Part shown: piece after piece, positions 7,301 to 15,967 of the stretch
How positions within the stretch are numbered: position 1 is the stretch's first letter
Layout of the letters: every line of letters starts with the position of its first letter
Translations under genes and position numbers: made by a program
Assembly: GCF_000430995.1 (NCBI RefSeq)
Contig: NZ_HF952018.1
Coordinates: forward strand, 89,070-153,069
From: Thermobrachium celere DSM 8682
Lineage (GTDB): Bacteria; Bacillota; Clostridia; Clostridiales; Caloramatoraceae
DNA length: 64,000 nt
Direction of reading: 5' to 3'
Notes under the pieces: model-generated
Databases searched by the model: none
Seen by the model: the letters and a program-made list of their open reading frames with translations, nothing else
Told to the model about the DNA's origin: nothing

Positions 7301-8272
7301 ATGGATATCGATTTAGCATTATCTTATGTTAGAGTTACAGAGGCTGCAGCAATAAATGCCTCAAAGCTATTAGGAAGAGGAGACAAGAACGCTGCAGATG
7401 ATGCTGCTGTTCAAGCTATGAGGAAGATGTTTGATTTAATACCTATAAAGGGTACAGTTGTAATAGGTGAAGGTGAAATGGATGAGGCTCCAATGCTCTA
7501 TATTGGAGAAGAAGTGGGAATAAGAGATGGAGAATGTGTAGAGGTTGATATTGCAGTTGATCCGCTAGATGGTACTAACCTTGTTGCAAAGGGACTTCCT
7601 AATGCATTATCTGTTCTTGCTGTTGCACCAAAGGGTGGACTTTTACATGCACCTGATATGTATATGGAGAAAATAGCAGTAGGAAGAAGAGCAAAGGGAG
7701 TTGTATGCTTGGATGCTCCACTTGAAGAGAATATAAGAAATGTTGCAAAGGCATTGAATAAAAAGGTAGAAGATGTAACTGTTATTATGTTAGATAGAGA
7801 AAGACACTTTGGGCTTATGGAAAAGGTAAGAAAAGTAGGGGCAAGAATGAAACTTATAACAGATGGAGATATAGCAGCAGCTATTGCCACAGGCTTTGAG
7901 GATACAGGAATTGATATTATGGTAGGAACAGGTGGTGCACCAGAAGGTGTTATTGCTGCAGCGGCTTTAAAGTGTTTAGGAGGAGATTTTCAAGGTAGGT
8001 TGTGTGTAACTAATGAAGAAGAAAGGGCAAGATGTAAACAGATGGGAATAGATGATTTAAATAGGATACTTTATATAGACGATATAGTTAAGGCAGATGA
8101 TGTATATTTTGCAGCAACAGGAGTTTCAGATGGTGATCTTTTAAAGGGAGTTTTATACTTAAGTAAAGATAAGGTAAAAACTCAGTCGGTTGTAATGAGA
8201 TCAAAAACAGGAACAGTAAGATTTATAAATGCTATACATAATTTAAAAAAGGTACAAACAAATCACGTTTAG
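7301..8272 (+). CDS. glpX: Class II fructose-1,6-bisphosphatase, paralogue 2
   Basis: 323 residues, clearly homologous to the gene before it and with the same catalytic residues (Glu57; Asp87, Asp90 and Thr92 in VDPLDGT). It carries the longer loop GIRDGECVEVDIA before the phosphatase motif and DGTNLVAKG after it. ATG 7301 is preceded by GGGGGAG at 5-6 bases; TTG 7283 lacks a site. Its stop codon lies inside the left arm of the terminator. Two full-length GlpX proteins side by side point to a tandem duplication with later divergence, perhaps with one copy acting on sedoheptulose bisphosphate; this is inference. Confidence 0.93.
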   Translation: MDIDLALSYVRVTEAAAINASKLLGRGDKNAADDAAVQAMRKMFDLIPIKGTVVIGEGEMDEAPMLYIGEEVGIRDGECVEVDIAVDPLDGTNLVAKGLPNALSVLAVAPKGGLLHAPDMYMEKIAVGRRAKGVVCLDAPLEENIRNVAKALNKKVEDVTVIMLDRERHFGLMEKVRKVGARMKLITDGDIAAAIATGFEDTGIDIMVGTGGAPEGVIAAAALKCLGGDFQGRLCVTNEEERARCKQMGIDDLNRILYIDDIVKADDVYFAATGVSDGDLLKGVLYLSKDKVKTQSVVMRSKTGTVRFINAIHNLKKVQTNHV

Positions 8273-8303
8273 GTGTATTTCACCTTAACGTGATTTTTAT
8301 TTA
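8260..8303 (+). terminator. Intrinsic terminator after the second glpX gene
   Basis: A 16-position stem with one T-T mismatch pairs 8260-8275 with 8281-8296 and is followed by TTTATTT. The stop codon TAG (8270-8272) is inside the stem. Confidence 0.88.
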
Positions 8304-8490
8304 GTTATTATTATTTAAGAAATATCAGTTATACTTTACATTTTAAATACAGAGTATTAAAATAGAAGTAGTCGAGTCTCATATTCTGTTCCATTCGTAT
8401 ATTTCCCCAGCATAACCACAAAAACAAAATAGTTTAATTTATTATAGAGTTTCAGTATCCTTGTCTTATGTAAAATTATGGAGGTGTAGT

Positions 8491-9876
8491 ATGAATTTTG
8501 AAGAGTTAAAAGGGAAGACGCTTGAGGAATTAAGGCAAATAGCAAAGGATTATGACATAAAGTCTGTCTCAAAGTATAGAAAGAGTGAATTAATTGAAGA
8601 GATACTTAAAATAGAGGAAGAAAAGAGCAAAGCAAAGGGCGAAGAGATTATTTTACCAGAGATAGAGGATGAAAAGATTGATGATATAAGGGATGAAGAG
8701 ATAAAACTACATGATATTGATGCAGAGAAACGTGAAAAGATTCAGGAGCTTCTACAGGATGCAGATACAGTTGAAGGAGTATTTGAACTGGTTGAAAACC
8801 AGCAATATGGATTTTTAAGGCTTGATAATTATCAACAAGGTCCAAGAGATATATATGTTTCACCCTCACAGATTAGAAGATTTAATATTAAAACTGGAGA
8901 TTTAATTAAAGGAAAAGCAAGGTTCCCAAAGGAGACTGAAAAGTATAAGGCACTTATATATCTTCAAGAAATAAATGGTATGCCTCCAGAGAAGGTACAG
9001 GGAAGAAAAAGCTTTGAAACTTTAACTCCAATTTACCCCAATAGAAGATTAAGCCTTGAGGTTTCAAGCGGAGATTTAGCAACAAGATTGATAGACATAT
9101 TAGCACCAATAGGAAGAGGGCAAAGAGGCCTTATAGTTGCACCTCCAAAGGCAGGTAAAACGGTTCTTTTAAAGAAGATTGCAAATGCAATAACAACAAA
9201 TCACCCAGACGTTGAGCTTATAGTTCTTTTAATTGATGAAAGACCAGAAGAAGTAACTGACATGCAAAGATCTATAAAGGGTGAAGTTGTTTATTCAACA
9301 TTTGATAATGAACCAGAAAATCATACAAGAGTTGCTGAGCTTGTATTAGAGAGGGCAAAAAGACTTGTTGAATTAAAAAAGGATGTTGTTATTCTTCTTG
9401 ATAGTATCACACGACTTGCAAGAGCGTATAATCTTACAATTAATCCAACTGGAAGAACACTATCTGGAGGTCTTGATCCAGGGGCACTAATTCAACCTAA
9501 GAAATTCTTTGGTGCAGCAAGAAACATAGAAGAAGGTGGAAGTTTAACTATACTTGCAACTGCACTTGTTGAAACAGGAAGCCGTATGGACGATGTTATA
9601 TTTGAGGAGTTTAAGGGAACAGGTAACATGGAAGTACATCTTGATAGAAAGCTTCAGGAGAGAAGGATATTCCCAGCAATAGATATTTACAAGTCAGGTA
9701 CAAGAAGAGAAGATCTATTACTAAATGATGAAGAAAAGGCAGCAGTTCTTGCTATAAGAAGGCTTCTTGCAAATGAAACAACTCAAGAGGCTACAGAAAA
9801 ACTATTAAATGCAATAGCAAGAACAAGGACGAATAAGGAATTTGTTCAAATGGCTGCAAAAGTTTTAAAGGATTAA
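8491..9876 (+). CDS. rho: Transcription termination factor Rho
   Basis: 461 residues. A SAP-like Rho N-domain covers residues 5-40 ([11 protein letters not shown]). An acidic, charged insertion follows (about 43-90), then the RNA-binding cold-shock-like domain (YGFLR at about 106-110) and the hexameric RNA-helicase core, with Walker A APPKAGKT (217-224), the Walker B region [16 protein letters not shown], and the Q- and R-loop region that includes [23 protein letters not shown] precedes ATG 8491. About 190 bases before the gene contain no recognisable promoter or leader structure. rpmE follows from its own promoter, an order common in Firmicutes. Confidence 0.97.
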   Translation: MNFEELKGKTLEELRQIAKDYDIKSVSKYRKSELIEEILKIEEEKSKAKGEEIILPEIEDEKIDDIRDEEIKLHDIDAEKREKIQELLQDADTVEGVFELVENQQYGFLRLDNYQQGPRDIYVSPSQIRRFNIKTGDLIKGKARFPKETEKYKALIYLQEINGMPPEKVQGRKSFETLTPIYPNRRLSLEVSSGDLATRLIDILAPIGRGQRGLIVAPPKAGKTVLLKKIANAITTNHPDVELIVLLIDERPEEVTDMQRSIKGEVVYSTFDNEPENHTRVAELVLERAKRLVELKKDVVILLDSITRLARAYNLTINPTGRTLSGGLDPGALIQPKKFFGAARNIEEGGSLTILATALVETGSRMDDVIFEEFKGTGNMEVHLDRKLQERRIFPAIDIYKSGTRREDLLLNDEEKAAVLAIRRLLANETTQEATEKLLNAIARTRTNKEFVQMAAKVLKD

Positions 9877-9884
9877 TTTTAATG

Positions 9885-9913
9885 TTGAAAATTAATCATA
9901 AATATGATATAAT
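9885..9913 (+). promoter_or_regulatory. Sigma-A promoter of rpmE
   Basis: TTGAAA (9885-9890), 17-base spacer, TATAAT (9908-9913). It lies directly after the rho stop codon. Confidence 0.75.
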
Positions 9914-9986
9914 CTAAAAAGTTGACGGAAGGTACTACATAAAGCATATATATTTATGTTAAGAAACTAAGAAAGAGGTGAAATAC

Positions 9987-10199
9987 ATGAGAGACATCCA
10001 TCCAAACTACAACCATGATGCAGTTGTAAAGTGTGCATGTGGTAACACATTCACAACTGGATCAGTAAAGAAGGAATTAAGAGTTGAAATCTGTTCAAAG
10101 TGCCACCCATTCTTCTCAGGTAAGCAAAAGATGATAGTTGAATCAGGCGGAAGAATGGATAAGTTCATGAAGAAGTACAATCTAAAGATTGAAGAATAA
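9987..10199 (+). CDS. rpmE: 50S ribosomal protein L31, zinc-binding form
   Basis: 70 residues. It has the zinc-binding cysteines of the C+ form of L31 (CACG near residue 16 and CSKCHPF near residue 37). The start is ATG 9987 with AAAGAGGTG just upstream. L31 sits on the large subunit at the intersubunit bridge; the zinc form is usually the one replaced by a zinc-free paralogue under zinc limitation, and no such paralogue is in the window. It is a single-gene unit with its own promoter and a compact terminator. Confidence 0.96.
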   Translation: MRDIHPNYNHDAVVKCACGNTFTTGSVKKELRVEICSKCHPFFSGKQKMIVESGGRMDKFMKKYNLKIEE

Positions 10200-10207
10200 T
10201 TATTTTC

Positions 10208-10229
10208 GACCGGCATGCCGGTCTTTTTT
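10208..10229 (+). terminator. Intrinsic terminator after rpmE
   Basis: The perfect palindrome GACCGGCATGCCGGTC (10208-10223) is followed by TTTTTT. Confidence 0.9.
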
Positions 10230-10253
10230 CATATACTAGGATGGAGGGATAAT

Positions 10254-10832
10254 ATGTACGGCCCAAAGGATCATGGATATATTGAGGTTATAGTTGGTCC
10301 AATGTACAGTGGGAAAAGTGAAGAGCTTATAAGAAGAATAAAAAGAGCAAAAATTGCAAAGCAAAATGTGGTTGTATTTAAACCAGTTATAGATGATAGA
10401 TATAGTAAAACTTGCGTAGTTTCACACACAGGAATAAAGGAAGAAGCAATATGTATATCAAAATCAGAAGAAATATTTAATTATGTAAAGGATACAACAG
10501 ATGTTGTAGCAATTGATGAAGTTCAATTTTTTGATGAAAAGATAGTTGATGTATGTAAAAAGCTTGCTGATAAGGGCAAAAGGGTAATTTGTGCTGGTCT
10601 TGATATGGATTTTAGAGGAGAACCCTTTGGGCCTATTCCAAAGCTTCTTGCAATAGCAGAGTTTGTTGATAAGATACATGCAATATGTGTTGTTTGTGGA
10701 AATCCTGCAACAAGAACTCAAAGATTAATAAATGGAAAGCCAGCAAGATACAGTGACCCTATAATTTTAGTTGGTGCAACTGAAGCATATGAAGCAAGAT
10801 GTAGAAAGTGCCATATAGTTCCTAAGGAGTGA
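10254..10832 (+). CDS. tdk: Thymidine kinase (type II)
   Basis: 192 residues. It phosphorylates thymidine to dTMP in the salvage pathway. The P-loop GPMYSGKS spans residues 15-22, the acidic DEVQFF motif follows, and a structural zinc site is formed by CVVC and CRKC in the C-terminal lasso domain. ATG 10254 has GGAGGG upstream; an in-frame ATG at 10215 lies inside the rpmE terminator and is rejected. It overlaps nothing and is followed 4 bases later by a DUF3006 gene, so the two are co-transcribed. Confidence 0.96.
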   Translation: MYGPKDHGYIEVIVGPMYSGKSEELIRRIKRAKIAKQNVVVFKPVIDDRYSKTCVVSHTGIKEEAICISKSEEIFNYVKDTTDVVAIDEVQFFDEKIVDVCKKLADKGKRVICAGLDMDFRGEPFGPIPKLLAIAEFVDKIHAICVVCGNPATRTQRLINGKPARYSDPIILVGATEAYEARCRKCHIVPKE

Positions 10833-10836
10833 TATG

Positions 10837-11049
10837 ATGAAGGGTGTTGTAGATCGAATTGAGGGGAATATGGTTGTAGTTGTATTAGATGATGAGCAGG
10901 TAGTAGAAATTAACATTGATGATTTTGAGGATAAAGTAAAAGAGGGGGATGTAGTATTTAAAAGATGCTTAAAATGGGCTGTGGATTATAAGGAGACTGA
11001 GAAGAGGAAAGAGACAGTAGAAAAGTATTTGGATCTATTTGAAGAGTGA
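10837..11049 (+). CDS. DUF3006 domain-containing protein
   Basis: 70 residues, acidic, no membrane segment. The pattern GVVDRIEGNMVVVVLDDEQ followed by an IDDF and EGDVV stretch is that of the small DUF3006 proteins found across Clostridia, whose function is unknown. ATG 10837 is 7 bases from AAGGAG; ATG 10834 is only 4 bases away and less likely. It is the second gene of a unit with tdk and is closed by a strong terminator. Confidence 0.8.
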   Translation: MKGVVDRIEGNMVVVVLDDEQVVEINIDDFEDKVKEGDVVFKRCLKWAVDYKETEKRKETVEKYLDLFEE

Positions 11050-11055
11050 TTAAAG

Positions 11056-11105
11056 AGCTGTTAAAGGATTAAAAAATGAATCCTTTAACAGCTTTTGATT
11101 TTTTT
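11056..11105 (+). terminator. Intrinsic terminator after the tdk unit
   Basis: A perfect 15-bp stem pairs 11056-11070 with 11079-11093, followed by TTTGATTTTTTT. Confidence 0.92.
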
Positions 11106-11117
11106 GTAAATTGATTG

Positions 11118-11167
11118 TTAACGCTATCTTTACAATATTTAACATGGTATTAATGTGAAGATAATAT
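11118..11167 (+). promoter_or_regulatory. Candidate Pho box and promoter of phoA
   Basis: TTAACG (11118), TTTACA (11129) and TTAACA (11139) recur at about 11- and 10-bp steps, matching the TT(A/T/C)A(C/T)A repeats bound by PhoP/PhoB-type regulators. A -10-like GATAAT/TAATAT follows at 11160-11167 with no clear -35, as expected for an activator-dependent promoter. The downstream genes are all phosphate-scavenging. Confidence 0.6.
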
Positions 11168-11262
11168 AGAACAAATACAATTACCAATGATGGTAATCAT
11201 TCTTTGTTGTACCTATTTATAAAATTCATTTCAAGAAAATAGAAAAATAAGGGGGTTTAAGG

Positions 11263-13110
11263 ATGAACAGTAAATCTAAAAAGGCAATCAACCTGTTATT
11301 GTCGCTTGTACTTTCATTATCTGTTCTAGTAAGTCCTATTACTGAACTTAATGCAAGTGCAGCAGGAACCACAACAAAGAAAGTTACAACTGTTACACAA
11401 AAAAGTACGGTACATAAGAGAACTGGAGCTAAAGTAACAAAGAGAAAGGTTACAAAGAAGGTAGTAAAAAATGTAAAGAAGCAGCCAGTAGTTAAAAAGC
11501 CGGTACAAAAAAATAATAATGTAAAACCAGTAGTTCAAGAAGTAAGAAAGGCCAAAAATGTGATCTTTTTACTTGGTGACGGTATGGGAATATCACATAC
11601 TACACTTGCAAGATGGTATAAGGGTTCAAACTTAGCAATGGATGAAATAGCAGCAGGAGTAATAAGAACTTATAGTGCAGAATCAATAATAACTGACTCA
11701 GCTCCAGCTGCGACAGCATTTGCAACAGGTATTAAATCAAATGATAAGCTTATAGGTGTTTACCCTGAAAAGATTGAATTACCTAATAAAAAGACAGTAG
11801 ATGAAAAGGATGCATATAAGCCAATAGCAACTATATTAGAGGCAGCAAAAATAAAGGGAAAGGCAACTGGAATAGTTTCAACTTCACAGGTACAACATGC
11901 ATCACCAGCAGGGTTTACTGCACATGTTCCACACAGAGAATTATATTATGATATAGCAATGCAACAAGTATATCAAGGATTAGATGTTGTTTTTGGTGGA
12001 GGAAAACAATATTTAGTTCCAGGTGGAGAAAAGTATAATATTCCTGAAGAAAAGGGTAGAAAAGATGGTAATGATCTAATTGCAGAGCTAAAGAAGATGG
12101 GTTATGCGGTGGTTGAAGATACAAAGTCTATGAAGGAGACAAAGGCTAATAAGGTTTGGGGTCTTTTTGCAGATGATGCAATGGATCATGATTTAGATAG
12201 AGATCCTGCAAAGCAACCAAGCTTAGCAGAAATGACTAAAAAGGCTATAGACATACTTTCAAAGGATAAAGATGGTTTCTTCCTATTTGTAGAAGGAAGT
12301 GAAATTGACTGGGCATCACATGCAAATGACCCAGTAGGTGTAGCAACTGAAGTTATAGCATTTGACAACGCTGTAAAAGTAGCACTTGATTTTGCAAAAT
12401 CAAACAAGGATACATTAGTAATTGTGGTTTCAGATCATGATAATGGTGGACTTTCAATAGGAAGCAAGAAGACAGATAGCACATATCCATCATTACCTTT
12501 AGCAGATTTAATAAATCCACTAAAGAAGGCTAAGGTTACAGGAAAGGGAATTGAAAAACTATTTAATGAAGATAAGAGCAATATTGCTGAAGTTATGAAG
12601 GATTACTTTGGAATCGAAGATTTAACAGCAGAAGAAATAGAAGCTATAAAGAAGGCTCCAGCAGGAAAGGTACAGTCTGTAGTAGGACCAATTATAAGTT
12701 CAAGATCAACAATAGGCTGGACAACTACAGGTCACACTGGAAATGATGTTGTATTCTATGCATATGGTCCTCATGCACCAAAGGGAACATTAGAAAACTA
12801 TCAATTTGCAAAGATTATGGCAGATGCGATGGGAATTGATTTAGAAGACGTAAATACGGAGTTATTCATAGACCTAGAGGAAGGTTTACAATATATACCA
12901 GGAGCAGAGGCAGATTTAGACATAACAGATATGGCAAACCCAGTAGTTGAAATAACTAAAGGAAAGATAAAAGCTGAGCTTCCAGTAAATACAAATATTC
13001 TAAAGATAAATGGAAAAGTTTACAGATTAAATGGATTAACAATTCTATCAAAGTCAGAAAGAATATATGTACCACTACAAGCTCTAGATATTATTTATGA
13101 TGCTAAATAA
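11263..13110 (+). CDS. phoA: Secreted alkaline phosphatase with basic linker
   Basis: 615 residues. A signal peptide (about 1-34, ending ASAAG) is followed by a Lys/Thr/Val-rich linker (36-92) with some 18 Lys/Arg and no Asp or Glu. The alkaline phosphatase domain starts near residue 98 (NVIFLLGDGMG, metal ligand Asp106; nucleophile Ser146 in TDSAPAATA) and includes the late TTTGHTG metal site. The C-terminal 40 residues (ILKINGKVYRLNGL, then YVPLQAL) resemble the start of a copper-amine-oxidase-N-like wall domain, cut short. It releases phosphate from organic esters outside the cell. GGGGGT precedes the ATG. A Pho-box-like promoter and downstream pst genes suggest induction by phosphate starvation. 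Confidence 0.92.
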   Translation: MNSKSKKAINLLLSLVLSLSVLVSPITELNASAAGTTTKKVTTVTQKSTVHKRTGAKVTKRKVTKKVVKNVKKQPVVKKPVQKNNNVKPVVQEVRKAKNVIFLLGDGMGISHTTLARWYKGSNLAMDEIAAGVIRTYSAESIITDSAPAATAFATGIKSNDKLIGVYPEKIELPNKKTVDEKDAYKPIATILEAAKIKGKATGIVSTSQVQHASPAGFTAHVPHRELYYDIAMQQVYQGLDVVFGGGKQYLVPGGEKYNIPEEKGRKDGNDLIAELKKMGYAVVEDTKSMKETKANKVWGLFADDAMDHDLDRDPAKQPSLAEMTKKAIDILSKDKDGFFLFVEGSEIDWASHANDPVGVATEVIAFDNAVKVALDFAKSNKDTLVIVVSDHDNGGLSIGSKKTDSTYPSLPLADLINPLKKAKVTGKGIEKLFNEDKSNIAEVMKDYFGIEDLTAEEIEAIKKAPAGKVQSVVGPIISSRSTIGWTTTGHTGNDVVFYAYGPHAPKGTLENYQFAKIMADAMGIDLEDVNTELFIDLEEGLQYIPGAEADLDITDMANPVVEITKGKIKAELPVNTNILKINGKVYRLNGLTILSKSERIYVPLQALDIIYDAK

Positions 13111-13112
13111 TA

Positions 13113-13131
13113 AAGGGGGCATGTCCCCCTT
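13113..13131 (+). other. Hairpin between phoA and pstS
   Basis: A 7-bp stem AAGGGGG/CCCCCTT with a CATGT loop and no T-run after it. It probably protects or separates mRNA ends rather than terminating transcription. Confidence 0.5.
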
Positions 13132-13156
13132 ACTAAAAAAAGGGAGGTATATAAGT

Positions 13157-14077
13157 ATGAAAAAGATGAAAAGACTTCTTTCAGCTGTATTAGCAGCAAT
13201 GACATTAACAGTATCAGTTCCATTTGTTAAGGCTGATGCAAAAACATATTCAGGTACAATTAAGTGTTCTGGTTCAACAGCGCTTTTACCTATAGTAAAG
13301 CAAGCAGCAGAAGATTTTATGAAGGCAAATCCAAAGGTTTCTATTCAAGTTACAGGTGGAGGTTCAGGAACAGGAATAAAGAATGTTCAAGATGGCGTTG
13401 TTGATATTGGTAATTCAGACGTATTTGCACCAGAAGGAAGTGGTCTTGTTGATCATCAGATAGCAGTTATTCCATTCCTTTTTATAGTAAATCCAAGTGT
13501 TCAAGTTAATAACCTTACTAAGCAACAATTAGCAGATATTTTTTCAGGTAAGATTACAAACTGGAAGGAAGTTGGAGGAAATGACCAAAAGATAACTGTA
13601 ATAATGCGTCAAGCATCTTCAGGTACAAGAATGACAGTACAACAACTTGTTATGGGTTCAGAACAGTTTACAACAAATGCAATCGTTCAAGACAGTAATG
13701 GTTCAGTTAAAGCAACAGTAGCTAGAACTCCAGGTGCTATTGGATATGTTGATTTAGCTTATGTTGATAAGACAGTTAAGGCATTAAAGTATGAAGGTGT
13801 TGACTGTACATTAGATAATGTAAAGAACGGAAAGTATAAGCTTGTATCAATAGGACATATGTATACAAAAGGACAACCTTCAGAGCTTGTTAAGGCATTT
13901 ATAAACTATGTACAAAGTTCTACTTTCCAAAATAGAGTTTTACCATTCTACAAGTTTGCACCAGTTAATACAAGCATAACAAAGCAAGTAAGCAAAATAA
14001 AACTTACAACTTCAACTAATAAGGCTACAAATGTTAAACCAAGTTCAGCTTTAAGAAAAAGCACAAAGAGAAAGTAA
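13157..14077 (+). CDS. pstS: Phosphate-binding protein of the Pst importer
   Basis: 306 residues. A signal peptide (about 1-27) without a lipobox cysteine is followed by the phosphate-binding fold, with CSGSTALLPI, GGGSGTGI and RQASSGTR lining the ligand site. The last ~40 residues are rich in Lys, Ser and Thr with no acidic residue. Most Gram-positive PstS proteins are lipoproteins, so the lack of a lipobox is unusual; the basic tail may hold the protein at the anionic wall. GGGAGG precedes ATG 13157. It lies between phoA and pstC, with a hairpin on each side that would favour higher PstS output than the permeases. Confidence 0.93.
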   Translation: MKKMKRLLSAVLAAMTLTVSVPFVKADAKTYSGTIKCSGSTALLPIVKQAAEDFMKANPKVSIQVTGGGSGTGIKNVQDGVVDIGNSDVFAPEGSGLVDHQIAVIPFLFIVNPSVQVNNLTKQQLADIFSGKITNWKEVGGNDQKITVIMRQASSGTRMTVQQLVMGSEQFTTNAIVQDSNGSVKATVARTPGAIGYVDLAYVDKTVKALKYEGVDCTLDNVKNGKYKLVSIGHMYTKGQPSELVKAFINYVQSSTFQNRVLPFYKFAPVNTSITKQVSKIKLTTSTNKATNVKPSSALRKSTKRK

Positions 14078-14081
14078 AATT

Positions 14082-14116
14082 AAAATAATCACCAGTTCAT
14101 CTGGTGATTATTTTTA
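14082..14116 (+). terminator. Terminator or attenuator between pstS and pstC
   Basis: A perfect 14-bp stem pairs 14082-14095 with 14101-14114 (loop TTCAT). The T-run is short, so partial read-through into pstC is likely. Confidence 0.75.
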
Positions 14117-14132
14117 GGATGGGGAGATGAAG

Positions 14133-15044
14133 ATGGAGCAGTCAGCAAGATATGTTGTAAGAAGAAAGGAAAGAACTAGTATAGTAAACTCAATAGTAGA
14201 CAATTCAATGAAATATCTTTTGCTATTATGTGCCCTTTTAACAGTTTTTATAGTAGCTTCAATTATAGTGTATGTTTCAAAAAATGGAATTAATGTTTTT
14301 AAAGAAATAACAGTAGAGGGCTTTTTTACGAGTGATTATTGGTCACCTGATGAAGGAGAATTTGGTATTTTAGCCTTTTGGAGAGGAACACTTATTTTAA
14401 CATTACTTGCAATAACAATAGGTGGAGCTTTAGGAGTTTTATGTGCTATATATATGAGTAAATTTGCCCCTAAAAAAATAAGGGAAGTTATGAAGTTTGC
14501 TATTGATATATTTGTTGGAATTCCATCTGTGGTATATGGTTTTATTGGTCTTACTGTTATTGTACCTCTAATTCGTGAAGTTTTCCCAGATAGCACAGGG
14601 TTTGGATTTTTACCTGCGGCAATAATTTTATCAATAATGATACTTCCAACAGTTATAAGTATATCAGAGGCAAGCATTTCATCTGTTGATAAATCCTATG
14701 AAGAAGCATCTTATGCTTTAGGTGCAACTAAGGTCCAAACTGTTTTTAGTGTTGTTCTTCCAAGTGCATTACCAGGGATAATTACTGCTATTATACTTGC
14801 AATGGCAAGAGCACTAGGAGAAACAATGGCAGTTCAGATGGTTATCGGAAATACTCCACAGGTTGTAAATTCACTGCTTGAACCTACTATAACATTAACA
14901 ACAGGTATTGTTATGGATATGGGAAGCTGTGAGTTTGGAAGTACATGGAGTAATGCATTATTTATGATGGCAACGGTACTTCTTATGGTATCAATCTTAT
15001 TAATTTTAATAATACGCCTAATTCAGAGGAGGCAAGTGAGTTGA
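14133..15044 (+). CDS. pstC: Phosphate ABC transporter permease PstC
   Basis: 303 residues, inner-membrane permease with about six helices and the EAA loop EEASYALGATKVQTVFSVVLPSA that docks to the ATPase. With PstA it forms the channel that takes phosphate from PstS. ATG 14133 lies 6 bases after GGGGAG; ATG 14127 directly abuts it and is rejected. The stop codon overlaps the pstA start. No pstB follows, so the ATPase must come from another locus. Confidence 0.95.
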   Translation: MEQSARYVVRRKERTSIVNSIVDNSMKYLLLLCALLTVFIVASIIVYVSKNGINVFKEITVEGFFTSDYWSPDEGEFGILAFWRGTLILTLLAITIGGALGVLCAIYMSKFAPKKIREVMKFAIDIFVGIPSVVYGFIGLTVIVPLIREVFPDSTGFGFLPAAIILSIMILPTVISISEASISSVDKSYEEASYALGATKVQTVFSVVLPSALPGIITAIILAMARALGETMAVQMVIGNTPQVVNSLLEPTITLTTGIVMDMGSCEFGSTWSNALFMMATVLLMVSILLILIIRLIQRRQVS

Positions 15045-15901
15045 TGTTTGTAAAGATTAAGGATATGATAGTAACACTAATATTAAAATTAGCAGCAGTA
15101 TTAGTTGTAGGAATACTGGTTTGGTTTTTGTATATGGTTTTAGCACAGGGATTACCTGTATTAAATAAGGAATTTTTACTTGGTATGCCAAAAGAAATGG
15201 AGGAAGGTGGAGGTATAGGACCAGAGCTCTTTAACACATTTTACATTTTAGTACTTTCTTTGATATTTACAATTCCTGTTGGAATTGGTGCAGGGATATA
15301 TTTGGCAGAATATGCAAAGGATAATATAATAACTAGAATGATAAGATTGAGCATTGAAACTCTAGCATCTGTGCCTTCTATAGTTTTTGGTCTTTTTGGT
15401 ATGGTTATATTTGTTATTAAATTTAAATTTGGTTTTAGTATTTTAGGTGGAGCTTTAACATTATCAATAGTAAATTTACCTGTTGTTGTAAGTGTAACTG
15501 AAACTGCACTAAGAGAAGTACCTCAAACGTATAAAGAGGCGAGTTTAGCACTAGGAACAACAAAATGGCAAACTATTATGTCCATAATGTTGCCAACAGC
15601 CTTTCATAAGATAATAAATGGTATAAAATTAGCTGTTGGTAGGGCAATTGGTGAATCTGCAGTTTTAATATTTACAGCAGGTACTAGTATATCAAGAAAC
15701 TATCCAGAGTTTAATCCCCTTTCATCAGGAGAAACATTATCTGTACATTTATGGTATGTTAAATCCATAGGATTAGTACCAGATGCAGAGAGAATAGCTG
15801 CAGGTTCATCTGCTGTTTTAATAATTCTGGTTTTAGTAATAAATGTATTTATGAACTTTTATGAGAAGAGATTGAGATTAAAATTTTTGGGAGTAAAATA
15901 A
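15044..15901 (+). CDS. pstA: Phosphate ABC transporter permease PstA
   Basis: 285 residues, about six membrane helices, with the EAA loop KEASLALGTTKWQTIMSIMLPTA. ATG 15044 overlaps the pstC stop; TTG 15041 is a possible alternative with better spacing from AGGAGG (15026-15031). It pairs with PstC in the membrane. The next gene, 66 bases on, is a SPOCS-domain gene and not pstB or phoU, which normally end this operon. Confidence 0.95.
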   Translation: MFVKIKDMIVTLILKLAAVLVVGILVWFLYMVLAQGLPVLNKEFLLGMPKEMEEGGGIGPELFNTFYILVLSLIFTIPVGIGAGIYLAEYAKDNIITRMIRLSIETLASVPSIVFGLFGMVIFVIKFKFGFSILGGALTLSIVNLPVVVSVTETALREVPQTYKEASLALGTTKWQTIMSIMLPTAFHKIINGIKLAVGRAIGESAVLIFTAGTSISRNYPEFNPLSSGETLSVHLWYVKSIGLVPDAERIAAGSSAVLIILVLVINVFMNFYEKRLRLKFLGVK

Positions 15902-15911
15902 ATTTATCAGA

Positions 15912-15938
15912 ACATTCGACAAAATCTGGCATAATATG
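15912..15938 (+). promoter_or_regulatory. Candidate sporulation (sigma-K/E-like) promoter of SPOCS gene 1
   Basis: AC (15912-15913), 16 bases, CATAATATG (15930-15938). This is one mismatch from the sigma-K pattern AC-N16/17-CATANNNTA. The second SPOCS gene has the same arrangement. Confidence 0.45.
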
Positions 15939-15967
15939 GAGTAGGAAAAATAAGAGGGGGCCATAAT

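Noticed and set aside
10215-10253. N-terminal extension of thymidine kinase
   Set aside because: The extra start lies within the rpmE terminator palindrome, and thymidine kinases of this type begin at MYGPKDHG.
11180-11197. Perfect dyad ATTACC-N6-GGTAAT in the phoA leader
   Set aside because: Only 6 bp with an AT-rich spacer; an alternative overlapping hairpin exists and there is no second copy to support an operator.
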